Below are positions 1-5,484 of a stretch of DNA of 5,484 nucleotides, in pieces. Position 1 is the first letter of the stretch, and every line of letters starts with the position of its first letter. The stretch is taken from positions 1 to 5,484 of the forward strand of contig JASHYG010000260.1 in NCBI GenBank assembly GCA_030043215.1. Direction: 5' to 3'. Below the pieces are notes generated by a model, which did no database searches, was not told the DNA's origin, and saw only the letters and a program-made list of their open reading frames with translations. The translations under genes and the position numbers were made by a program. This DNA is from Gammaproteobacteria bacterium. Its GTDB lineage: Bacteria; Pseudomonadota; Gammaproteobacteria; Steroidobacterales; Steroidobacteraceae.

Positions 1-1878
1 GCCGCCTTGACCCTAGGCAATGTCGCGTTGAGCGTCGAGGGCTTCCACAGTCCCGGCGATGCGACGCTCAAGATCGCGAGCAGCGCCACGGTCAATCGCT
101 CGGGCCGGCTCGACGCGAGCGCCACCTATGCGCTGGGCTCCGGCGCGGCGCACGCTGAGTTCGCCCTGCGCAACGTAGACCTCACTGCGCTGCAGCCCTA
201 CGTCGCGTCTCGGTCCGCGCTCCAACTGGAGTCGGGCCAACTCACGACCCAGCTCGTCATCGACCGTGCCGCCGGTGGCGCCCTCACGGTCGCAGGGGAC
301 ACGACCGTTGCAAAGCTGCGCACCGTGGACGATCAGCAGCGGCAGGACTTCGTGAAGTGGGATCGGCTCACGCTCCAGGGCATGCAGTACCGCTCGGAGC
401 CGCCGGCCCTCTCCATTCGCAGGATCGTCGCCGTGGCGCCCTACGCTCGCGTCATCGTGAGGGCAAACCGGACGCTCAACATCACCGCAGCTCTCGCCCC
501 AGCCGCCGGTCGCGCATCCGCAGCCCCCGCATCGGGCGAAGCGCCCGCGGCACCCGTTGCGCCCGCAAGCGCCGAAGCACCCGCTGCGCCCGCACGCGCC
601 GAGGCGCCCAAGGCTGCGGGCGCCGCCGGTCATGCCTCCTCGGCCATGGCGATGTCGATCGGCACGATACAGATCGTGAACGGCTCGGCCCGGTACACCG
701 ACCTGTGGATCCAGCCGAACTACTTCCTGGCCATTCAGAATCTCTCCGGCTCCGTGGTCGGGCTGTCGTCGAACCCACGCTCGCGCGCGAAGGTCGATCT
801 CAAAGGCAAGGTCGATCGCTACGCACCCATCAGCATCTCGGGGGAGATCAACCCCCTCGCGGCGAGCGCGTATTCCAACATGAAATTGAGCTTCGACGGC
901 GTCCAGCTCACGACGGCCACCCCGTACTCGGCCCGCTTCGCGGGATACAAGATCGAGAAGGGTACGATGTCGGCGAACATCACCTACCATCTGGAGAACC
1001 GCGAGCTCAGCGCGGATCCGCATTTCGTCATCGATCAGCTGCAGCTCGGCGACAGAGTCTCGAGCCCCGACGCCGTCAAACTGCCGCTGAAGCTCGCCGT
1101 GGCACTGCTCAAGGACCGTAACGGCGTCATCGATCTCGATCTGCCGTTGTCGGGGAGCCTCAACGATCCCAAGTTCAAGCTGGGGCCGCTCATCTGGAAG
1201 GTCGTGGTCAACGCGCTCTCCAAGGCCGCGACCGCGCCCTTCGCGCTCCTCGGCAAGCTCGTCGGCGGAGGCGAGCAGATGAAGTTCATCGACTTCGATG
1301 CCGGCAGCGCGAGCCTCGATCCGTCGGCTGAGCAGCGGCTCGCCCAGATCGCCAAGGCGCTCGAGGACCGTCCGAGCCTCAAGCTCGACGTGCCGAGCGC
1401 CTACACGCCCGACATCGACCGGCCAGCGCTGGTCGAGGGCCTGCTGGAGCAGAAGCTCACGGCGCAAGGTCAGCGCGAGGCCGCGTCGCACAAGCACCGC
1501 CGGGGCGCCGCCACGGTGCCCGCGCCAGACCTCTCCGACCCCGCCACCCGCTTCCGCCTGCTCGTGGCCGAGTACCGCTCGGAGCTCGGCGCCAAGGCGG
1601 CTCTGCCCGCTGAGGCTGACGCGATCGTGAAGGCCAAAGACAAGCAGAAGCCGGCCGCACCGCTCGAGCCTGCCATCACCGCTCTGGAAACGGCGCTCGA
1701 CGCGCGCATCGAGGTCCCGGACGGCGATCTACAGCTGCTCGGACGCCACCGCGCCCGGGCCATACAGGATGCGCTGCTGAAAGGGACTCAGCTCGACCCG
1801 GCGCGGCTATTCGTGCTCAACACGGCGACCACGGCGGCGGACGGCAAGCGGGTGCGCTTCGAGCTGGGCCTGGAATGA
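1..1878 (+). CDS. DUF748 domain protein (AsmA-like envelope protein), 5'-truncated
   Basis: The frame is open from base 1 to the TGA at 1876-1878. The true start is upstream of the window, and the TTG at 7 is only an internal codon. Residue numbers count that TTG as 1. Residues 1-160 are beta-rich repeats of the AsmA-like type. An Ala/Pro linker follows at about 165-213, then a second beta-rich region. The DUF748 signature spans about 303-420, with TPYSARFAGYKIEKG, KLPLKLAVALLKDRNGVIDL and PFALLGKLVGGG. After it come an OmpA-like segment (FDAGSASLDPSAEQRLAQIA, 430-449) and a C-terminal RARAIQDALL element (582-591). DUF748 proteins are large, often near 1,000 residues or more, so a substantial N-terminal part, including any membrane anchor, is missing here. 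By analogy with AsmA/TamB proteins it probably lies in the periplasm at the inner membrane and affects envelope lipid or outer-membrane homeostasis. That role is inference; family membership is confident. Confidence 0.93.
   Translation, partial: AALTLGNVALSVEGFHSPGDATLKIASSATVNRSGRLDASATYALGSGAAHAEFALRNVDLTALQPYVASRSALQLESGQLTTQLVIDRAAGGALTVAGDTTVAKLRTVDDQQRQDFVKWDRLTLQGMQYRSEPPALSIRRIVAVAPYARVIVRANRTLNITAALAPAAGRASAAPASGEAPAAPVAPASAEAPAAPARAEAPKAAGAAGHASSAMAMSIGTIQIVNGSARYTDLWIQPNYFLAIQNLSGSVVGLSSNPRSRAKVDLKGKVDRYAPISISGEINPLAASAYSNMKLSFDGVQLTTATPYSARFAGYKIEKGTMSANITYHLENRELSADPHFVIDQLQLGDRVSSPDAVKLPLKLAVALLKDRNGVIDLDLPLSGSLNDPKFKLGPLIWKVVVNALSKAATAPFALLGKLVGGGEQMKFIDFDAGSASLDPSAEQRLAQIAKALEDRPSLKLDVPSAYTPDIDRPALVEGLLEQKLTAQGQREAASHKHRRGAATVPAPDLSDPATRFRLLVAEYRSELGAKAALPAEADAIVKAKDKQKPAAPLEPAITALETALDARIEVPDGDLQLLGRHRARAIQDALLKGTQLDPARLFVLNTATTAADGKRVRFELGLE
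499..645 (+). repeat. Ala/Pro-rich low-complexity linker with two 12-residue repeats
   Basis: Codons 165-213 of the DUF748 protein are almost entirely Ala, Pro, Gly, Ser and Glu. Two 12-residue units lie head to tail: ASGEAPAAPVAP (529-564) and ASAEAPAAPARA (565-600), followed by a partial EAPKAAG. The two DNA copies match at only about 23 of 36 positions, so this is an old or compositionally driven repeat rather than a fresh duplication. It most likely acts as a flexible spacer between two beta-rich blocks in the envelope. Confidence 0.8.
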
Positions 1879-1883
1879 TTGAA

Positions 1884-1898
1884 CGCGCGTAGCGCGCG
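1884..1898. terminator. Possible shared hairpin between convergent genes
   Basis: The only gap between the DUF748 gene and the convergent oxidoreductase gene holds CGCGCG-TAG-CGCGCG, a 6-bp G+C stem with a 3-base loop. No T-run follows it on the + strand. On the - strand it is followed by the moderately T-rich TTCAATCATTCC, which would serve the oxidoreductase transcript better. An alternating CG run can pair by chance in G+C-rich DNA, so this is a weak bidirectional terminator candidate. Confidence 0.3.
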
Positions 1899-1914
1899 CC
1901 TCTCGAAAGTCCGG

Positions 1915-2937
1915 TCACCTCGACGCGCCCACCTGCAGAACGATCTTGCCGATGTGCTCGTCGGACTCCATGAGCTCGTGGGCCCGCCACGCCTCATCGA
2001 GCGCAAAGCGTGCGTAGATGGGCGGCGCGCGCAGCCGCCCGGAGTCGAACCACGGCCACACCCGCGTGAGCAAGGCCTGCGCGATCTTGCCCTTCGACTC
2101 GACCGACTGCGGCCGCAGCGTTGCGCCCATCAGCCTCAAGCGCTTGACGAGGATCGGGAGCAAATCGACTTCGGCGCGGGCGCCTCCGAGCAAAGCGATG
2201 AGGGCGATGCGGCCTTCGACGGCCGCTGCGGTAGCGTTGCGGCCGACGTAGGAGCCCCCCACCATGTCGAGAATCACGTCGACGCCTTTGCCTGCGGTCG
2301 CATCCGCAACCACCGCCACGAAGTCCTCGTCCCGGTAGTTGATGGCGCGGTCCGCTCCGAGCGCGAGGCAGGCCGCGCACTTGCGCGCGCTGCCTGCGGT
2401 CGCAAACACCCGCGAGCCGTTGGCCTTGGCGAGCAGGATCGCCGTCGTCCCGATGCCGCTGCCGCCTCCATGAACCAGCAGGCTCTCGCCGGGCGCGAGC
2501 GCCGCCCGCTCGAAGACATTGAGATAGACGGTGAAGAAGGTTTCGGGTAGCGCTGCCGCCTCCTCGAGCGTCAGGGATTTCGGCACCGGCAGACACTGTG
2601 CAGCCGGCACGGATGCGTACTCCGCATATCCACCGCCGGCCACCAGCGCGCAGACCTGCTCGCCCACCGTCCTCGACGAGACCTCGGCGCCGATGCCCAC
2701 GATCTCGCCCGCAACCTCGAGCCCAGGAATGTCGGTGACGCCGGCCGGAGGGGGATACGCTCCCTTCCGCTGCATCACGTCCGGCCGGTTGACGCCCGCC
2801 GCCGAGACTTTGATCAGCACCTCACCTCGTCCGGCTGCCGGTGTCGGGCGTTGCGCCGCCCGCAGCACCTGCGGGGGACCCGGCTGGGCAATCTCGACGA
2901 CGCTCATGGTTTGCGGCACGCGGATCATGCGAGCCAT
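1915..2937 (-). CDS. NAD(P)H quinone oxidoreductase, zinc-independent MDR family (PIG3/QOR type)
   Basis: This 340-residue protein fits the medium-chain dehydrogenase/reductase fold, at about the usual family length. The N-terminal GroES-like domain carries GVNRPDVMQRKGAYPPP (48-64) and PGLEVAGEIVGIG (71-83), both typical of the PIG3 (TP53I3) quinone oxidoreductases. The Rossmann domain begins at LLVHGGGSGIGTTAILLAKA (153-172), whose glycine-rich GGGSGIG turn binds NAD(P)H. It lacks the catalytic and structural zinc cysteines of alcohol dehydrogenases. The expected activity is NADPH-dependent reduction of quinones or related activated carbonyl compounds in the cytoplasm; the physiological substrate cannot be told. 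I chose the ATG at 2935-2937 because GAAGGG lies 6 bases upstream. ATGs at codons 4 and 11 are alternatives, and codon 11 would match shorter homologues. It is convergent with the DUF748 gene and divergent from the MBL hydrolase. Confidence 0.93.
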   Translation of the reverse strand: MARMIRVPQTMSVVEIAQPGPPQVLRAAQRPTPAAGRGEVLIKVSAAGVNRPDVMQRKGAYPPPAGVTDIPGLEVAGEIVGIGAEVSSRTVGEQVCALVAGGGYAEYASVPAAQCLPVPKSLTLEEAAALPETFFTVYLNVFERAALAPGESLLVHGGGSGIGTTAILLAKANGSRVFATAGSARKCAACLALGADRAINYRDEDFVAVVADATAGKGVDVILDMVGGSYVGRNATAAAVEGRIALIALLGGARAEVDLLPILVKRLRLMGATLRPQSVESKGKIAQALLTRVWPWFDSGRLRAPPIYARFALDEAWRAHELMESDEHIGKIVLQVGASR

Positions 2938-2943
2938 ATTGCA

Positions 2944-2949
2944 CCCTTC
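2944..2949 (-). promoter_or_regulatory. Shine-Dalgarno site of the quinone oxidoreductase gene
   Basis: On the minus strand GAAGGG sits 6 bases before the ATG ending at 2937. It is a good match to the anti-Shine-Dalgarno sequence and decides the start in favour of this ATG over the in-frame ATGs at codons 4 and 11. No comparable site precedes the divergent gene. Confidence 0.65.
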
Positions 2950-2963
2950 GCGGGGAGACCCGC
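2950..2963. promoter_or_regulatory. Inverted repeat GCGGG-GAGA-CCCGC between divergent genes
   Basis: A perfect 5-bp dyad with a 4-base centre (GAGA) lies in the middle of the 43-base divergent region. It overlaps the -35/spacer zone of the candidate + strand promoter and directly abuts the GAAGGG ribosome site of the minus-strand gene. It could be an operator. In the oxidoreductase mRNA it could instead be a small 5' hairpin next to the ribosome site. Five-bp G+C arms arise easily by chance in this composition. Confidence 0.35.
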
Positions 2964-2968
2964 TAGGC

Positions 2969-2975
2969 TAGAATA
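2969..2975. promoter_or_regulatory. Overlapping -10 elements for divergent transcription
   Basis: This is an A+T island in otherwise G+C-rich DNA. On the + strand TAGAAT (2969-2974) matches a sigma-70 -10 box; the best -35 with an allowed spacer is a weak TTCGCG (2947-2952, 16-base spacer). On the - strand TATTCT (2975 down to 2970) is an equally good -10 for the oxidoreductase gene, giving a leader of roughly 25 bases. No strong -35 is visible in either direction, so activator dependence is possible. The + strand start point predicted from TAGAAT falls at or very near the GTG start codon at 2981. Confidence 0.45.
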
Positions 2976-2980
2976 TCTCG

Positions 2981-4030
2981 GTGCGCGCCGTGTCGGACCT
3001 CGCCTCCACCCCGATCTCCTATCTGCAGGTGCCTCCGCCGGAGCCCGGCGGGATCGCCCGCGTGTCGGACGGGGTGCACTGGATCCGCTTTCCTCTGCCG
3101 ATGGATCTCGACCACATCAATCTGTGGCTGCTCGATCACGACGGGGGCTCAGTGCTGATCGACACGGGACTCGCCACGGACATCGGCCGCGCCGCGTGGG
3201 AGCGGCTCGAGCAGCAGGTGCTCGCGGCCCGGCCGCTGCGGCTGATCGTGCTCACGCATCTGCATCCGGATCATGCGGGCCTCGCCGCCTGGCTGCAGGG
3301 GCGGCATCGCGTCCCGGTATGGGCCTCCCGCGAGACCGAGCGGCAGATCCGCCAGCTTCTCGAGCCCTTGACCGACGAGCAGATCGCCGCGCGGCACGCA
3401 TTCTTCCATTCCCACGGCGTGGCCGATCTCGGCAGTTTCGGCGCAAGCCTGTCGGGCGAGCGCTATCGAGCGGTCGTGAGCGGGCTGCCGCAGATCGCTC
3501 ACCATCCGCAGGAGGGTGAGGAGGTGAGCTGGGACGGCACCCGCTGGCGCTGGCTGGAAACAGACGGCCACGCGACCGGACATCTCTGCCTGCACGAACC
3601 GTCGCGGCGCGTGCTCATCACCGGGGACCAGATCCTGCCGGCGATCTCACCGAACGTCAGCGCGAGCGGCTGGAGCACGGACGCGAATCCCCTCGACTCC
3701 TATCTGAGATCGCTCGAGCGCCTCGCCGACCTCGATCCGGCAACGCTCGTGCTGCCCTCGCACGGACGGCCCTTCGTCGGCGTGCGGGAGCGGGCGCACG
3801 AGCTGCGCGCTCATCACCTCCGCCACCTCGATCAGCTGCTCGAGGCCTGCCGCGAGCCGCGCACCGCGAGTGAGACGCTGCGCGTGCTCTTCAAGCGCAC
3901 GCTCGTGGGCTTTCATCTGTATCTCGCGATGGGCGAGGCGATCGCGCACCTCGAGTATCTCGCGAGAGCCGGCCGCCTCGCGCGGATCACCGACGATCGG
4001 GGGACGATCCGGTACGCCCGCGCAGCGTGA
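2981..4030 (+). CDS. MBL-fold metallo-hydrolase
   Basis: This 349-residue protein is a metallo-beta-lactamase-fold hydrolase with a probable binuclear metal site. The signature THLHPDH is at 92-98 (ligands H93, H95, D97, H98). Later ligands are expected at H201 in GHATGH (196-201), D216 in ITGDQ and H261 in LPSHGRP. The stretch HINLWLL with LIDTG (45-63) is the usual first beta-hairpin before the metal motif. A helical, winged-helix-like C-terminal region (about 270-347), ending in a conserved-looking GTIRY, resembles that of LACTB2-like and glyoxalase-II-like hydrolases. The substrate is likely a thioester or other ester and cannot be assigned; no signal peptide is evident, so it is probably cytoplasmic. 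The GTG at 2981 is taken as start; a GTG at 2990 is equally possible, and neither has a ribosome site. It diverges from the oxidoreductase gene, and its last 44 bases overlap glcF on the other strand. Confidence 0.92.
   Translation: MRAVSDLASTPISYLQVPPPEPGGIARVSDGVHWIRFPLPMDLDHINLWLLDHDGGSVLIDTGLATDIGRAAWERLEQQVLAARPLRLIVLTHLHPDHAGLAAWLQGRHRVPVWASRETERQIRQLLEPLTDEQIAARHAFFHSHGVADLGSFGASLSGERYRAVVSGLPQIAHHPQEGEEVSWDGTRWRWLETDGHATGHLCLHEPSRRVLITGDQILPAISPNVSASGWSTDANPLDSYLRSLERLADLDPATLVLPSHGRPFVGVRERAHELRAHHLRHLDQLLEACREPRTASETLRVLFKRTLVGFHLYLAMGEAIAHLEYLARAGRLARITDDRGTIRYARAA
3987..4030. other. Convergent 3' coding overlap of the MBL hydrolase gene and glcF
   Basis: The hydrolase stop (TGA, 4028-4030) lies inside glcF, and the glcF stop (TCA on the + strand, 3987-3989) lies inside the hydrolase gene. 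This leaves 44 bases coding on both strands and no room for a separate terminator. The glcF side encodes a basic tail ending RGRTGSSPDRR, which looks like a non-conserved extension. The hydrolase side encodes what looks like its conserved C-terminus. Confidence 0.9.
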
Positions 4031-5354
4031 GGGGCTCGGGCCCACCCTGCGCCCAGTCGAGAAGCTCCGCCGTGTGCACCACCTTGAGGTCCCCGGCACC
4101 GGCGAGCTGAGTGATGCAGCCGACGTTCCCCGTTGCCACCACGCGAGCAGACGTGCGGCGGATGTTCTCGAGCTTGCGGTCCCGCAGCTGCGCGGCGATC
4201 TGCGGCTGCAGGATGTTGTAGGTCCCGGCGGATCCGCAGCAGAGGTGGCCCTCCGGGATCTCCTGCACCGCAAATCCCGCGCGCTCGAGGAGCTGCTGCG
4301 GGATGCGGTCGAGTTGCTGCCCGTGCTGCATCGAGCACGCCGAGTGATAAGCCACGGCAAGACCGGCCGGCGAGGACCCTTTCGACGACGGAGCTCCCGC
4401 CGCGCCCACGGCGCACCCTGTCTCGTACAGCCACTCGGTGATGTCGCGCGCGATCCCGCTCGCCGCCGCGGCTGAGCGGGCGAGCTGCGCATCGTGGCGG
4501 AAGAGGTGTCCGTAATCCTTCAAATGCGTGCCGCAGCCCGAGGCGGTCAGGACGACCGCATCGAGCTCCCCCCGGCGGCGCTCGGTGTCGATCCGCTCGA
4601 GCAGCCGCGCCGCGAGCGCACGGTTGTGCGCGGCTCGGCCGAGATGATGCACGAGCGCTCCACAGCAGCCCTCGATCGTGACGACATCGAATCCGGCCCG
4701 CTCGAGCAGGCGCACGGAAGCCGCGTGCGCCTGCGGGTTGAGCACCGACTGCGCGCAGCCGGCGAGCAGCGCCACCCGGCCTCTCCGCTCACCTCTGGCG
4801 ACTCCGTCACGACTGCCCTCTCCTCGCACGCCCGGCGGGGCGCGCGATGCCAAGCTCAGCATGGCGCCAAGTGAGGCGGGAAGGCGGCGCGAGAGCCTAC
4901 GGACACCGCGCGGCAGGAGTCTTGCGATGCCTCTCGCGAGCGCTGCCGCCGCGAGCGCCGCGCGCAGCCGGCGCGGATACGGGAGCGTCGAGGCGAGCGC
5001 GGCTCTGAGCATGCGCTCGCGCCACGGACGCCGATAGGTTCGCTCCACGTGAACGCGCGCATGATCGATCAGGTGCTGGTAGTGCACGCCGGAAGGACAG
5101 GTGGTCATGCACGAGAGGCACGACAGACACCGGTCGAGGTGGGTCACGACGGGCTGGGTCGCCGGCCGCGAATTCTCCAGCATGTCCTTGATCAGATAGA
5201 TCCGGCCTCGGGGACTATCGAGCTCGTCGCCGAGCAGCACATACGTCGGACAGGTCGCGGTACAGAACCCGCAGTGCACGCACTTGCGGAGAATTTGCTC
5301 GCTCGCCGCCACGTCCGGATCGGCAAGCTGGGCGGGCTGAAAGTGAGTCTGCAT
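3987..5354 (-). CDS. glcF: Glycolate oxidase (dehydrogenase) iron-sulfur subunit GlcF
   Basis: GlcF is the iron-sulfur subunit of GlcDEF, which oxidises glycolate to glyoxylate at the cytoplasmic face of the membrane and carries electrons from the flavin subunits towards the quinone pool. Two ferredoxin-type [4Fe-4S] motifs are complete: CVHCGFCTATCP (C25, C28, C31, C35) and CLSCLSCMTTCP (C76, C79, C82, C86). Two CCG domains follow, as in heterodisulfide-reductase-type subunits: C200 with GCCGALVHHLG (229-239), and C340 with LCCGSAGTYNILQP (371-384). At 455 residues it is longer than the roughly 407-residue E. coli protein. The extra length lies in a charged linker (about 170-192), a Gly/Ser/Pro loop (about 316-330) and a C-terminal tail of about 20 residues. 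The ATG ending at 5354 starts one base after the glcE stop, which implies translational coupling. The reading frame is intact. Confidence 0.96.
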   Translation of the reverse strand: MQTHFQPAQLADPDVAASEQILRKCVHCGFCTATCPTYVLLGDELDSPRGRIYLIKDMLENSRPATQPVVTHLDRCLSCLSCMTTCPSGVHYQHLIDHARVHVERTYRRPWRERMLRAALASTLPYPRRLRAALAAAALARGIARLLPRGVRRLSRRLPASLGAMLSLASRAPPGVRGEGSRDGVARGERRGRVALLAGCAQSVLNPQAHAASVRLLERAGFDVVTIEGCCGALVHHLGRAAHNRALAARLLERIDTERRRGELDAVVLTASGCGTHLKDYGHLFRHDAQLARSAAAASGIARDITEWLYETGCAVGAAGAPSSKGSSPAGLAVAYHSACSMQHGQQLDRIPQQLLERAGFAVQEIPEGHLCCGSAGTYNILQPQIAAQLRDRKLENIRRTSARVVATGNVGCITQLAGAGDLKVVHTAELLDWAQGGPEPLTLRGRTGSSPDRR

Positions 5355-5355
5355 G

Positions 5356-5484
5356 TCAGCTCATGCGTCCGGGATTGAGCCGGCCGGAAGGATCGAACGC
5401 CGCCTTGACGCGGGCCGTCACGGCGGCGAGCGGCCCGGCCGGGGCCTGAAATACCGCCGTCGCCGAGCGCACTTCCCGCGGTGC
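5356..5484 (-). CDS. glcE: Glycolate oxidase FAD-binding subunit GlcE, C-terminal end only
   Basis: The last 42 codons of a minus-strand gene run in from the right edge and stop at TGA (5358 down to 5356). The peptide includes AVFQAPAGPLAAVTARVKAA and ends FDPSGRLNPGRMS. That FDPxGxLNPGRM ending is characteristic of the GlcD/GlcE group of FAD-linked oxidases. Its position one base ahead of glcF, in the order glcE-glcF known for glycolate oxidase operons, points to GlcE, which with GlcD forms the flavin part of the enzyme. Only the extreme C-terminus is visible, so the FAD-binding domain cannot be checked. Confidence 0.87.
   Translation of the reverse strand, partial: APREVRSATAVFQAPAGPLAAVTARVKAAFDPSGRLNPGRMS

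Noticed and set aside
13..1497. A 494-codon open frame on the minus strand opposite the DUF748 gene
   Set aside because: The + strand frame has clear DUF748 signatures. The antisense product is Arg/Gly/Ala-rich with no recognisable motif, and long antisense frames are expected in DNA this rich in G+C.
1879..2550. A 223-codon open frame on the + strand antisense to the quinone oxidoreductase
   Set aside because: The minus strand encodes a complete oxidoreductase with intact cofactor motifs. The antisense frame is compositionally random and has no recognisable domain.
2939..2944. TTGCAC as a -35 box for the hydrolase promoter
   Set aside because: It lies 24 bases before the TAGAAT -10 element, too far for a sigma-70 promoter. 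With TAGGCT as -10 the spacer would be 19 bases and the -10 match poor.
2851..3519. A 222-codon + strand frame running across the divergent region and into the hydrolase gene
   Set aside because: It is out of frame with the hydrolase, whose metal-binding motifs are plain, and the product is an Arg/Ala-rich shadow.
3913..4434. A second minus-strand frame (173 codons) inside glcF, suggesting a frameshift or overlapping gene
   Set aside because: The glcF frame is continuous and keeps its second CCG motif and C-terminal region, so no frameshift is needed. The other frame has no recognisable content.
1..5484. Mobile elements, CRISPR arrays, tRNA or rRNA genes
   Set aside because: I found no regularly spaced repeats, terminal inverted repeats, transposase-like protein or structural RNA pattern. 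The window is filled by five ordinary chromosomal genes.

Overview
This 5,484-base window is G+C-rich and densely coding. It looks like ordinary chromosome of a proteobacterium, probably gamma- or betaproteobacterial. That placement rests on three things: a DUF748/AsmA-like envelope protein, a GlcE-GlcF glycolate oxidase pair, and very short gaps between genes. I cannot name a genus from the sequence alone. I saw no transposase, phage gene, tRNA, rRNA or CRISPR repeat, and no gap between genes exceeds 43 bases.

Layout from left to right. Positions 1-1878 (+) hold the C-terminal 625 codons of a large DUF748 protein whose 5' end lies outside the window. It meets, tail to tail across 36 bases, a zinc-independent quinone oxidoreductase of the PIG3 type (1915-2937, -). 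A 43-base divergent promoter region (2938-2980) separates that gene from an MBL-fold metallo-hydrolase (2981-4030, +). The hydrolase runs convergently into glcF (3987-5354, -), and the two coding regions overlap by 44 bases. One base upstream of glcF, on the same strand, is the 3' end of glcE (5356-5484, -), cut by the right edge.

GlcE and GlcF are two subunits of the GlcDEF glycolate dehydrogenase, which oxidises glycolate to glyoxylate and passes electrons to the respiratory chain. glcD is expected just beyond the right edge. The quinone oxidoreductase and the hydrolase are divergently transcribed from a shared, very short control region and may be co-regulated. Nothing in the sequence ties either one to glycolate metabolism. 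The DUF748 protein is an independent envelope gene.

I found no convincing undescribed system. The points most worth a second look are the compact divergent control region (a GCGGG-GAGA-CCCGC dyad, overlapping -10 candidates and a possibly leaderless GTG start), the antisense overlap of the hydrolase and glcF 3' ends, and an OmpA-like domain in the DUF748 protein that appears to be split by an insertion.
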